This document shows positions 9,102 to 19,257 of a stretch of DNA of 64,000 nucleotides, piece after piece (position 1 is the first letter of the stretch; the number at the start of each line of letters is the position of its first letter). The notes under the pieces are model-generated. The model was not told where the DNA came from and did no database searches. It saw nothing but the letters and a program-made list of their open reading frames with translations. The stretch is from Falsirhodobacter flavus (lineage in GTDB: Bacteria > Pseudomonadota > Alphaproteobacteria > Rhodobacterales > Rhodobacteraceae). The translations under genes and the position numbers were made by a program. The stretch is taken from the NCBI GenBank assembly GCA_029846755.1, contig JARWBI010000001.1, positions 558,001-622,000 on the forward strand, written 5' to 3'.

Positions 9102-10201
9102 GGAGCCTCCACATTGATGGAAAGATCAACGCGCGTGCCGGATATGTCCGTTGCCCATGTGACCTCTGTTGCCGCTTGTTTCGACAGGCGGCTGATGATG
9201 ATGCCGCCCAGCCCGGCGGGGGGCTGATCCCCCACCGTGCCGCCCGCACCGTTGTCCGAAATGACAAGCCGCACGCGCCTGCCGTCGGTCCGGGCGTGGA
9301 TGCCGATCTGGCCGCTGTCGCCGGACCGGAACGCGTGGCGGATGGAGTTGGTCAGGATCTCGTTCACGATCAGGCCCAAGGCCGATGCCTGGCTCGGCGA
9401 CACCTCGGCGCGTTTGAGATCGGCGACAAGGCCGATGTCGCGATCTTCGGCCGCCTGCACCAGATCGCCCGCAAGGTTGGCGGCATAGGCGCCGATGTCG
9501 AAACGCCCTACGCTGTCGGACTGGTAAAGGCGCCGATGGACGGTGGCCAGCGCGTCGATCCGTTCCATCATCGCGCGCAGCCGTTCGATCGTCCGCGGGT
9601 CGTCGATCTCGCGCAGTTGCAGCCGAAGGATGGAGCCGATCATCGTCATGTTGTTCTTCACGCGGTGGTCCACCTCGTGCAGCAGCAGCTTCTGCGCCTC
9701 CAGCGCCGCGCGCAGGTCGGCGGTGCGCTTCTCGACCTCGGCCTCGACGCGTTCCTTCTGGCGGGCGACGCGGGAATGGGCGTCGATGCGCGCGGTCACG
9801 TCCAGTTGCGAGGCGAAGAAGAACTGGATCCGGCCCTCATCGTCCTTGACCGGGCTGAGATAGAGCGCGTTCCAGAAGGCCGACCCGTCCTTGCGGTAAT
9901 TCAGAAGGTCGATGGCGATGTCTTCGCCGCGCGCGATGGCCTGCCGGATGGCGTCCACGGCGTCGGGGTCGGTCTCCTCGCCCTGAAGCAGGCGGCAGTT
10001 CCGGCCCAGAAGTTCGTCGCGTGAATATCCGGTCAGCTTCTGGAAGGCTTCGTTGGCGAAGACGATGGGATTGTCGGGAAGTTTGGGGTCGGTGATCATC
10101 ATGGGCATCCGGGTCGCACGAACCGCTGCCGCGAAAGGGTCCCCGCGGCCCTGTTCGTGGTGTATGGCATCCGTCAGATGCCAGTCCTTCCGTTCTTCCA
10201 C
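9098..10201 (-). CDS. LOV-domain (blue-light) sensor histidine kinase, HWE/HisKA_2 type
   Basis: 367 residues from a GTG at 10201, chosen because GGAG stands 6 bases upstream; the next ATG would cut the sensor domain. The N-terminal PAS domain carries the LOV photoreceptor signature GRNCRLLQG, whose cysteine (about residue 69) forms the flavin adduct in known LOV proteins. A coiled coil follows, then a HisKA_2/HWE-type dimerisation domain with HEVDHRVKNN (phospho-His about 179) and an ATPase domain (IVNEILTNSIRHA, DNGAGG). It is cytosolic, with no membrane segment. Its partner is the receiver protein immediately downstream. Confidence 0.93.
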   Translation of the reverse strand: MEERKDWHLTDAIHHEQGRGDPFAAAVRATRMPMMITDPKLPDNPIVFANEAFQKLTGYSRDELLGRNCRLLQGEETDPDAVDAIRQAIARGEDIAIDLLNYRKDGSAFWNALYLSPVKDDEGRIQFFFASQLDVTARIDAHSRVARQKERVEAEVEKRTADLRAALEAQKLLLHEVDHRVKNNMTMIGSILRLQLREIDDPRTIERLRAMMERIDALATVHRRLYQSDSVGRFDIGAYAANLAGDLVQAAEDRDIGLVADLKRAEVSPSQASALGLIVNEILTNSIRHAFRSGDSGQIGIHARTDGRRVRLVISDNGAGGTVGDQPPAGLGGIIISRLSKQAATEVTWATDISGTRVDLSINVEAP

Positions 10202-10279
10202 GACGTTCTCCGTTCCCGAGGGATGCCGCCCTCCGTTCGTATGACAACCTGACAACCGCGTTGCGGTTCCGCTCAAATC

Positions 10280-11464
<1,185 letters not shown>

Positions 11465-11556
11465 TCACAAGTTCCTGCTTTCACGGCGGGAACAATCGAT
11501 CTTCAGGGCGGTTCAACGGCCGATTGGCGCGGCATCCGCCGTGGCACCCCCTCTGA

Positions 11557-12696
11557 ATGGATGGAAATATGGCGCGGCGCATCGTGGCAGTGTCTGACTT
11601 CTGCGCCCCGCAGCCGTCTTCCGAAGCATTTCCAGACATGGACGCCGCCTGTCGGGACTGGGCGGCGCTGCGCCTTCCCGAGGCGGGGCCGGTGGATGTG
11701 GTCGGCGGGTATCTGGAGCGTCTGCCGCTGGCCTGCGTCGCAGCGGGGCTGGTCGATACCGCCGAGGTCTGGCGCTTTGCGGGCGACGATGCGGCGCGCG
11801 ATATCGGCGGCGCGGCGGGCCCGGGCGGGATCGTCTATCGCACCCTTCGCGCGGATGGTCCGGCCCCTTATCCGTCGGTCGACGCGCTGGCGCGGATCGC
11901 GGTGCATGGCCCGCCCGAGATCCTGTGCGTCTGGGGCTTGGGCGTGGACGAGCGCGTCCTGGCCGCATGCGCTTCCAGCATCCGCATCTACAACTCCATC
12001 GACGCGCCCGCGCTGCGGATCCCGCCCGAGGTCAGCTGCCATGTCGATCTGTTCCTGACCGGGGCGGAGTGGCAATCGGACGAGATCCGCGCGCGCCACC
12101 CGGACGCGCTTTGCCTCGTGCTTCCCATCGGGCCGGAATTCGCATCCGACCGGACCTTCTTTCCCACCGGGGCGGCGAAGGATTACGACGTCGTATATGT
12201 TGCCGCGACCCAGCCCTACAAGCGGCACGACCTGCTTCTGGACGCGCTTGCACCGCATCATCGGGCGCTTTGCGTCGTCGGCTATGGTCACATGACGGAC
12301 GATCTGCGGGCCGAGGCGCATCGGCGCGGGCTCCATGTGGACTGGGCAGGGCCGGTGGATCATGCCGGGGTGAACGCGCTGATGAACCGCGCGCGCGTCG
12401 GCGTCGTCTGCGGGGTGGAGGACGGCGCCCCGGCGATCCTGACGGAATACATGCTCGCGGGCCTGCCGGTTCTGGCCAATGCCGGCCTCGTCTGCGGTCG
12501 GCAATACATCCGCGGCGATACCGGGCTGGTCGCAACCGAGGCGGAGTTTCCCGCGGCGCTGGACCGGCTGATCCGGACCGCGGATCGATACGATCCGCGC
12601 GGCGTGGTGCAGGCGCACTGGACATGGCCGCATTCTGTCCGGCGGCTGGCCGGAGCGATCGAACAGGCAAAAGCAAGAAAAAGGGTGGACGCATGA
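11557..12696 (+). CDS. Glycosyltransferase family 4-type protein
   Basis: 379 residues (375 if the ATG at 11569 is used). The C-terminal half has a GT-B nucleotide-sugar domain: YDVVYVAATQPYKRHDLLLDA, then GVVCGVEDGAPAILTEYMLAGLPVLAN, where a Glu-x(n)-Glu motif binds the donor phosphates. The N-terminal acceptor domain is divergent. First gene of the rightward run, it overlaps the next by ATGA. The donor is unknown, with UDP-Galf possible given glf next door. Confidence 0.82.
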   Translation: MDGNMARRIVAVSDFCAPQPSSEAFPDMDAACRDWAALRLPEAGPVDVVGGYLERLPLACVAAGLVDTAEVWRFAGDDAARDIGGAAGPGGIVYRTLRADGPAPYPSVDALARIAVHGPPEILCVWGLGVDERVLAACASSIRIYNSIDAPALRIPPEVSCHVDLFLTGAEWQSDEIRARHPDALCLVLPIGPEFASDRTFFPTGAAKDYDVVYVAATQPYKRHDLLLDALAPHHRALCVVGYGHMTDDLRAEAHRRGLHVDWAGPVDHAGVNALMNRARVGVVCGVEDGAPAILTEYMLAGLPVLANAGLVCGRQYIRGDTGLVATEAEFPAALDRLIRTADRYDPRGVVQAHWTWPHSVRRLAGAIEQAKARKRVDA

Positions 12697-13850
12697 ACGT
12701 ATTGCAAGCCGAACAGGTCGCGCCGCTGATCTGCTTTTCGCATCTGCGCTGGGATTTCGTCCTGCAACGCCCGCAGCACCTGATGTCGCGCTTTGCCGCC
12801 GAACGCCCCGTGTGGTTCTGGGAGGAGGCGATCCCCACCGACCACCATCTGCCCTATCTGGAGTTCCACGCCTTCGAAGGCACGTCGGTGCAGTCCATCC
12901 GCCCGCGCGTGCCGCATGGCGCGGCGCAGGATGCCGTGCTGGCGGGGCTTCTGGACCAGTTTCTGGCGATCACCGGGACCACGCTGCCGATCATGTGGTT
13001 CTATACGCCGCAGATGTGGCCGTTCGCCTCGCATGTTGCCGCCTCTGCCATCGTCTATGATTGCATGGACGAGTTGACGGGCTTTCGTTTCGCCCCGCCC
13101 GATCTTGCCCGGAACGAGGCGGCGCTGATCGAAAATGCGGATCTGGTCTTCACCGGCGGGCACAGCATCTTCGAGGCGAAGCGGCATCTTCACCGCGATA
13201 TCCATCCCTTCCCCTCCAGCGTGGATGCGGCGCATTTCCATGCCGCTCGGGGTGCATTGCCGGACCCGGCGGATCAGGCGGGGATCGCGCGGCCCCGGCT
13301 GGGATATTACGGCGTGGTGGACGAGCGCCTGGATCTGGAGCTGATCCGTCAGGTCGCGGCGGCACGGCCCGACTGGCAGATCGTGATGGTCGGCCCAGTG
13401 GTGAAACTCTCGGCTGCCGATCTGCCGCAGGCGCCGAACATCCACTGGCTGGGACAGAAGGACTATGCCGACCTTCCGCGCTACATCGCCGGGTGGGACG
13501 TGGCGCTGATGCCGTTTGCCATCAACGAGGCGACGCGCTTCATCAGCCCGACCAAGACGCTGGAATATCTTGCGGCGGGGCGTCAGGTCGTCTCAACCCC
13601 CGTGCGTGACGTGGCGCGGCACTATTCCGGGCTGGACGCGGTGCGGATCGCACCCGACCCCGCCCGGTTCATCGACGCCTGCGCGGCGGCGCTGGCCCGG
13701 CCATGCGCCCGCGATGCGGCGGATGCGTTGGTGGCCGGGCAAAGCTGGGACGCCACGTTTGCGGCAATGAATGCCCATTTGACGCGGGTTCGCAAAGGAC
13801 GCCGCCCGGGCTGGGCCATTCCCGAAATCGCGGCCCGGGTTCGGAATTGA
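12693..13850 (+). CDS. Glycosyltransferase, TuaH-like GT-B family
   Basis: 385 residues. It opens with FSHLRWDFVLQRPQHLMSRF, the hallmark of TuaH-type teichuronic-acid glycosyltransferases and their proteobacterial relatives. The C-terminal domain contains YYGVVDERLDLELI and FISPTKTLEYLAAGRQVVSTP, for donor binding. Cytosolic or peripheral at the inner membrane. The start overlaps the previous stop by 4 bases and its own stop overlaps a TTG start of the next gene. Confidence 0.88.
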   Translation: MNVLQAEQVAPLICFSHLRWDFVLQRPQHLMSRFAAERPVWFWEEAIPTDHHLPYLEFHAFEGTSVQSIRPRVPHGAAQDAVLAGLLDQFLAITGTTLPIMWFYTPQMWPFASHVAASAIVYDCMDELTGFRFAPPDLARNEAALIENADLVFTGGHSIFEAKRHLHRDIHPFPSSVDAAHFHAARGALPDPADQAGIARPRLGYYGVVDERLDLELIRQVAAARPDWQIVMVGPVVKLSAADLPQAPNIHWLGQKDYADLPRYIAGWDVALMPFAINEATRFISPTKTLEYLAAGRQVVSTPVRDVARHYSGLDAVRIAPDPARFIDACAAALARPCARDAADALVAGQSWDATFAAMNAHLTRVRKGRRPGWAIPEIAARVRN

Positions 13851-15886
13851 TCCCTCGGGTTCTGGCCACCGACAGCGCCGAGCCGTCGGGCGTCGGGCGC
13901 ATGATGCTGACGCTGGCGGCGGCCCTTCCGCGCGGCACGGTGCGACTTCTGTTCCCCGATCATCCCGCAGGGCGCGGATTGGTGGCCGAGGCTTCGGCGC
14001 GCGGCCTCGTGGCGGCGGTGGTGGCGGATGATGGCTGGCCCAAGGCCTTCGCCCATGCGCCGCTGGTCAATGTCCATGCCGGGATCGGCTGGGAGGGGCA
14101 CGGTCTTTGCGCGATGGCCCGCGCGGCCGGGGCGGTCGTCGTGCGGACGGAGCATCTGCCCTGGCTTCTGACCGATGCCGGACAGATCGCCGAATACGCC
14201 GCTGCGCTGGCGAACAGCGATGCGGTTATCGCGGTGGGCGAGGATGCGGCGAACACATGGCGCCCGGTGCTCGCGGCCATGGGCCCGGAGATGCCGGTGG
14301 CCGCGATCGCGAACGGGATCGAGCCGCCTATGCCAGCGCCGGGTAAGGGCGGCGGTGTGCTTTGCGTGGCGCGGCTGACGCGGCAGAAAAACCACCGCAC
14401 CTTGCTGGCTGCGATCGCGCGCCTGCCGGGGAACGTGCGCCTGCGCCTTGCCGGAACCGGGCCGGAGGAGCGGGCGATCCGGCGGCACATCGCCCGCCTT
14501 GGGCTGGAGGCAGAGCTTCTGGGCCACCGAAGCGACATCCCTGCGCTGATGGCGGGGGCGGATGTGCTGGTCCTGCCTTCGGCGTTCGAGGGGCTGCCGC
14601 TGGTGGTGCTGGAGGCGATGGCGCTTGGCTGTCCGGTGGTTGCAACGCGCATCGGCGGCGTGGTCGAGGCGCTGGGGGCGGATCATCCGTGGCTGGTCCC
14701 GCCGGGCGACAGCCGCGCGCTGGCGGCGGCGCTGGCCGATGCGCTGGGCGCTCCCGAACGGCGCGCGCAGGTCGCGGCCGATCAGCGACAACGCTTTGCG
14801 GACCGCTTCACCGCCGCGCGCATGGCGGCACAGACGGAACGGCTTTTCGACAGGCTTCAGGGAACGAGGATGCAATCCATGACGACACGGCTGGGCTTCA
14901 TCGGGGCGGGCGGCATCGCCCATCGCCATTTCGGCGTGCTGGAGCAGATGGAGGACGTGACCATCGCCGCCATCGCCGATCCCGATACCGCGCGGGCGGA
15001 GGAGGCGGGCAAACGCTTCGGCGCGGCGGTCTTCGCGGATCATGCGGCGATGCTGGAGGCTGCCGATCTGGACGCCGTCTTCATCTGCGTGCCGCCTTTC
15101 GCGCATGGGGAGATCGAACGGGCCTGCATCGCACGCGGTCTGCCCTTCTTCGTCGAAAAGCCATTGTCGCTGGACCTGACGTTGGCCGAGGAGATCGCGG
15201 CAGAGGTCGATGCGGCGGGGCTTGTCACCGCCGTGGGGTATCACTGGCGCTACCTCGACACGGTGGATGCGGCGCGGGCGGAACTGGCGCGGAACCCGGC
15301 GCATCTGATGACCGGATTCTGGCTGGACCAGACCCCGCCGCCGCAATGGTGGTGGCGCGAGGATGGCTCGGGCGGGCAGGTGGTCGAACAGGCGACGCAT
15401 ATCATCGACCTCGCGCGCTTTCTGGCCGGGGACGTGACCGAGGTTTACGGCCTTGCCGCCATCCGCCCGCGCGAGGATTTCGACGGGCTGGACGTCCCCA
15501 CCGCCACCACCGCCAACCTGCGTTTCGCCGGGGGTGCCATCGCCAACCTTTCCGCCACATGCATCCTGCGCTGGAACCACCGCGTTGGCCTGCATGTCTT
15601 CGCCGACGCGCTCGCGCTGGAGATCACGGATCACGACATCATGGTCGATGTGGGCCGTGGCCGCCCTGTCCGCCATGCAGAGGGCGATCCCGTCTGGCGG
15701 CAGGACCGCGACTTCATCGAAGCGGTGCAGGGGCGCGAGAACCGCATCCGCTGCCCCTATGCCGAGGCGCTGGAGACGCATCGCGTGGCGCTGGCCATCT
15801 CGAAATCCGCTGCCTCCGGGCAGCCCGTGAAGATGGAGGTGCTGCGGTCCAACCCGCAGCCCTTTTTTCGCGCTGCCGCTTCGTAG
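13847..15886 (+). CDS. Fused glycosyltransferase family 4 and Gfo/Idh/MocA oxidoreductase
   Basis: One uninterrupted frame of 679 residues holds two enzymes. Residues 1-340 are a GT4 glycosyltransferase (VLATDSAEPSGVGRMM, CVARLTRQKNHRTLLAA, SAFEGLPLVVLEAMALGCPV). From residue 345 a complete Gfo/Idh/MocA NAD(P)-dependent oxidoreductase begins (Rossmann GFIGAGGIAHRHF; catalytic FFVEKPLSL). There is no stop between them. A Shine-Dalgarno-like GAGG lies 9-10 bases before an internal ATG at 14879, so the oxidoreductase may also be made alone. The upstream start is probably TTG at 13847 (TTGA overlap); an ATG 60 bases further in would cut the fold. Confidence 0.85.
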   Translation: MIPRVLATDSAEPSGVGRMMLTLAAALPRGTVRLLFPDHPAGRGLVAEASARGLVAAVVADDGWPKAFAHAPLVNVHAGIGWEGHGLCAMARAAGAVVVRTEHLPWLLTDAGQIAEYAAALANSDAVIAVGEDAANTWRPVLAAMGPEMPVAAIANGIEPPMPAPGKGGGVLCVARLTRQKNHRTLLAAIARLPGNVRLRLAGTGPEERAIRRHIARLGLEAELLGHRSDIPALMAGADVLVLPSAFEGLPLVVLEAMALGCPVVATRIGGVVEALGADHPWLVPPGDSRALAAALADALGAPERRAQVAADQRQRFADRFTAARMAAQTERLFDRLQGTRMQSMTTRLGFIGAGGIAHRHFGVLEQMEDVTIAAIADPDTARAEEAGKRFGAAVFADHAAMLEAADLDAVFICVPPFAHGEIERACIARGLPFFVEKPLSLDLTLAEEIAAEVDAAGLVTAVGYHWRYLDTVDAARAELARNPAHLMTGFWLDQTPPPQWWWREDGSGGQVVEQATHIIDLARFLAGDVTEVYGLAAIRPREDFDGLDVPTATTANLRFAGGAIANLSATCILRWNHRVGLHVFADALALEITDHDIMVDVGRGRPVRHAEGDPVWRQDRDFIEAVQGRENRIRCPYAEALETHRVALAISKSAASGQPVKMEVLRSNPQPFFRAAAS

Positions 15887-15896
15887 GTGCCCCGCG

Positions 15897-16979
15897 ATGC
15901 CGCATCAGCACCGCCGCATCCGTTCGCTGGGGATCGAGCGCCCGAACGAGCCATACTTCTTCGAATATGACGAAGGCCCGGCGGGCGACGGCCAGTTGCG
16001 TCTGGACCTGATGTTCACCGGGATCAGCGCCGGGACCGAGCTGACCTTCATGAAGGGGACGAACCCTTACCTTCACAGCCGTTGGGACGCGGGGCGCGGC
16101 GTCTTCATTCCGGGCGAGGCCTCGGCGCATTATCCGGTGAACTTCCTCGGCTATATGGAGGTCGCGCGGGTGATCGACGCACAGGCGGGCGGGTTCGCGA
16201 ATGGCGATGTGCTGGCGACGACCTTCGGCCACAAGACCGGCCATACGGCCAATCCCGATCACGACCTGCTGCTGAAGATGGGCGATCTGGACCCGATGCT
16301 GGGCATATTCGTCGCGCAGATGGGGCCGATCGCGGCGAACGGCATTCTGCATGCCGATGCCGAACAATTTGGCCGTGCGGTTCCGCATCTGGGGGCGGGC
16401 GTTGCGGGGCGGCCGGTGCTGGTCTGGGGTGGCGGCACGGTCGGGCTGTTCTGCGCCCTGTTCGCCCGCCGCGCCGGGGCGTCCGAGGTGGTCGTCGTCG
16501 ATCCATCGGGCTGGCGTCAGGATCTTGCCCGGCGCATGGGGTTCGACGCGATGGGCGAGGAGGCGGCATGGCAGCACGCCAAATCCCGCTGGGGCCGGGG
16601 GGCGGATATCGTGTTCCAGACCCGCGCTCATTCCGGCAGCCTGCATCTGGCGCTGCGGGCGCTGGCTCCGCAAGGGGTGGTGATCGATCTGGCCTTCTAT
16701 CAGGGCGGTCTGGAAGGCACGCGGCTGGGCGAGGAGTTTCACCACAACGGCCTTTCGATCCGCTGCGCGCAGATCCAGCGCATGCCGCGCCCGCTGGTCC
16801 ATGCGTGGAACCAGCGGCGGCTCGCGCAGGAGACGCTGGCCCTGCTGGCGACCGAAGGCGAGGCGATCCGGCGGCACATGATAACCCATGTGGTGCCCTT
16901 CGGCGATGCGCCGGATTTCCTGCGCCATCTGGTGCGCGATCGCCCTGAATTCCTTCAGATCGTGCTGGAGCACAAATGA
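15897..16979 (+). CDS. Medium-chain (zinc-type) dehydrogenase
   Basis: 360 residues, MDR superfamily. The N-terminal GroES-like domain starts near RLDLMFTGISAGTELTF, and the Rossmann domain has LVWGGGTVGLFCALFARRAGA. The classic catalytic zinc ligands are not obvious in the expected GHE context, so a zinc-free or altered mechanism is possible. It sits between two fused glycosyltransferases and probably oxidises or reduces a sugar intermediate together with the Gfo/Idh/MocA domain. It ends in ATGA overlap with the next gene. Confidence 0.84.
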   Translation: MPHQHRRIRSLGIERPNEPYFFEYDEGPAGDGQLRLDLMFTGISAGTELTFMKGTNPYLHSRWDAGRGVFIPGEASAHYPVNFLGYMEVARVIDAQAGGFANGDVLATTFGHKTGHTANPDHDLLLKMGDLDPMLGIFVAQMGPIAANGILHADAEQFGRAVPHLGAGVAGRPVLVWGGGTVGLFCALFARRAGASEVVVVDPSGWRQDLARRMGFDAMGEEAAWQHAKSRWGRGADIVFQTRAHSGSLHLALRALAPQGVVIDLAFYQGGLEGTRLGEEFHHNGLSIRCAQIQRMPRPLVHAWNQRRLAQETLALLATEGEAIRRHMITHVVPFGDAPDFLRHLVRDRPEFLQIVLEHK

Positions 16980-19243
16980 TGGGGCGCGAGGCCGAGGAGC
17001 GCCGCGCCGTCGCCGCGCTTGCGTCGGGCGATTTCCCCGAACCGCATCCCGATGCGGGCAAGATACGCATTCTTTGGGTCTTCGCATGGCTGGTCGTGGG
17101 CGGAGAGGAGACGGAGGCCCGCCTTCTGGCCCGCGCGCTGGATCGCAGCCGTTACCGCATCACCGTGCTGCCCTGCTTCCGCAAGGAGGGGATGCCGGAC
17201 CAGAGCCACGACCAGCTTCGCGCGCTGGGGGTGGAGGTGGATACGGCGGCCTATTCGCTGGGGTTCGAGGAGACGGTGGATTACCTGCGCCGCCGGATCG
17301 CGGGGGCGGATATCGTGATCTCGTCGCAGAACGTGGCCGACATCTATCCCGCGATGGACCATCTGGCGCTGCACCCGCCCCTGATCGAACATGGCGGGCT
17401 GGTATCCGAGGCGCTGGCGGGGCCGAAACACCTGACGACCCGCTATGTCGGGGTGTGCGACACGATCCGTGCGGCGGCGGCGGGGCGGATGCGCCCGGAT
17501 CATGCGGTGGAAATCCCGTCGATGGTGGACCTGTCGGAGTTCTCGGCGGCGATGCGCCAGCCGATGCGCGCGGCGCTGGGCATCGCCCCGGACGAGGTTC
17601 TGATCGGCTGGGTCGGCAGGCTGGACCGCAAGAAGCGTGTCGAGGATTTCATCGCCGCCGCGCTGGAAGTGGGTCCGAAGGCGCGGTTCGTGGTGGTCGG
17701 CGGGCCGGATGCGTTCATGCCCGACTATGCCGATGAATTGCGGGCCATGGCGGGCGGGCAGGTGATCTTTACGGGCGACCGCAGCGATGTGCCGGATCTG
17801 CTGGCGGCGATGGATGTGTTCTGCTGGCTCTCTCGCGGGGAAGGGATGCCGCATGTGATCGCCGAGGCGGGGGCAGCGGGGCTGCCGGTCATCGCAACGC
17901 CGGACAATGGGGCGCTTCAGCAGATCCGGGACGGCGAGACGGGGCTGTTCGTGCCGCATGACTCGCCCGGTGCGGTGGCGGGTGCGATGCGCCGCCTGAT
18001 CGACGATCCCGCGCTGCGGGCCCGGCTGGGCCAGGGGCTGCGCGCCCATGTCCGCGCGAGCTATTCCGCCGAGGCGGTCGTGCCGCAATGGGAGGCGCTG
18101 TTCGCCGAGGTTCTGGCGGAACGCAGACCCGCGCCTCCTCCCACTGTCTTCGACAGTTTCGTGCTTGGCGGCTTTGAAAGTTCCACCCACCGGCGGCGGG
18201 ATGGGCGGCGGCTGGACCTTCTGGCCTCGACCGGGCATGACCAGAACGCGGCGGGGGATTACGCGCAACTGGCGGGGCTGGGCATCCGCGCCTGCCGTGA
18301 CGGCGTGCGCTGGCACCTGATCGAGGCGTCGCCGGGGCACTACGATTTCCGCTCGCTGACGCCGATGCTGGAGGCGGCGCGCGATACGGGAACGCAGGTG
18401 ATCTGGGACCTGATGCATTACGGCTGGCCCGACGATCTGGATATCTGGTCGCCCGGTTTCGTGGACCGTTTCGCCGCCTTCGCCCGCGCGGTCGGGTGGC
18501 ATCATCGGGAGGTCACGGACGCCGTGCCGTTCTGGTGCCCGGTGAACGAGATCAGCTTCTTCTCATGGGCCGGGGGCGACGCGCGCTATCTGAACCCCTT
18601 CGCCGCCGGACGGGGGTTTGAGTTGAAGGTCCAGCTTGCGCGCGCCGCCATCGCTGCCATGACCGAACTCCGCGCCATCGACCCGCGCGCCCGTTTCGTC
18701 CATGCCGAGCCTCTGATCGCCATTCACCATGCCGATCACACTGGCCGCCCGCGATGGGAGGCGCAGGGCTGGCACGACGCGCAGTTTCAGGCGATGGACC
18801 TGATCTCGGGGCGGATCTGGCCGCAGATCGGGGGCGATCCGTCCTTTCTGGATATCATCGGGGTGAACTACTACTTCAACAACCAGTGGATACATGGCGG
18901 CCCGCCCATCGACGTGGATCACCCGTCCTCTGCTCCGCTGTCCGATCTGCTGTTCGAGGTCGCCGCCCGCTACGACCGCCCCCTGCTGATTGCCGAAACG
19001 GGGACCGAAGGGGCGCGGCGCGCGTCGTGGCTGGATTGGGTGGGCGTCGAGGTCCAGCGGGCGCGGGCACGGGGCGTGAGGGTCGAGGGTGTCTGCCTTT
19101 ACCCGGTGGCGGACCATCTTGGCTGGGACGACGACCGCATCTGCCCGAACGGTCTTTTGGGCCATCGGGTGATCGGCGGGCGCAGGGCGGTCCATGAGCC
19201 GCTGGCCGACGCCGTTTTGCGATTGACCGCCAAGGCGCGATAG
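16976..19243 (+). CDS. Fused glycosyltransferase family 4 and clan GH-A glycoside hydrolase
   Basis: 755 residues. About 28-385 form a GT4 glycosyltransferase (GWVGRLDRKKRVEDFI, FCWLSRGEGMPHVIAEAG). After a proline-rich linker near 388, about 395-755 form a TIM-barrel glycoside hydrolase resembling GH1. The likely acid/base is Glu525 (CPVNEISFFSW) and the likely nucleophile Glu674 (LLIAETGTEG). There is no signal peptide, so both activities are cytosolic, which is unusual for a glycosidase in a biosynthetic cluster. The hydrolase may trim, transglycosylate or quality-control the product. The start is ATGATG; either ATG may be used. Confidence 0.86.
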   Translation: MMGREAEERRAVAALASGDFPEPHPDAGKIRILWVFAWLVVGGEETEARLLARALDRSRYRITVLPCFRKEGMPDQSHDQLRALGVEVDTAAYSLGFEETVDYLRRRIAGADIVISSQNVADIYPAMDHLALHPPLIEHGGLVSEALAGPKHLTTRYVGVCDTIRAAAAGRMRPDHAVEIPSMVDLSEFSAAMRQPMRAALGIAPDEVLIGWVGRLDRKKRVEDFIAAALEVGPKARFVVVGGPDAFMPDYADELRAMAGGQVIFTGDRSDVPDLLAAMDVFCWLSRGEGMPHVIAEAGAAGLPVIATPDNGALQQIRDGETGLFVPHDSPGAVAGAMRRLIDDPALRARLGQGLRAHVRASYSAEAVVPQWEALFAEVLAERRPAPPPTVFDSFVLGGFESSTHRRRDGRRLDLLASTGHDQNAAGDYAQLAGLGIRACRDGVRWHLIEASPGHYDFRSLTPMLEAARDTGTQVIWDLMHYGWPDDLDIWSPGFVDRFAAFARAVGWHHREVTDAVPFWCPVNEISFFSWAGGDARYLNPFAAGRGFELKVQLARAAIAAMTELRAIDPRARFVHAEPLIAIHHADHTGRPRWEAQGWHDAQFQAMDLISGRIWPQIGGDPSFLDIIGVNYYFNNQWIHGGPPIDVDHPSSAPLSDLLFEVAARYDRPLLIAETGTEGARRASWLDWVGVEVQRARARGVRVEGVCLYPVADHLGWDDDRICPNGLLGHRVIGGRRAVHEPLADAVLRLTAKAR

Positions 19244-19257
19244 GAAAGCCTTCGCCC

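Noticed and set aside
15897-16979. BchC-type bacteriochlorophyllide dehydrogenase
   Set aside because: Same superfamily, but no other photosynthesis gene is present and the context is glycan synthesis.
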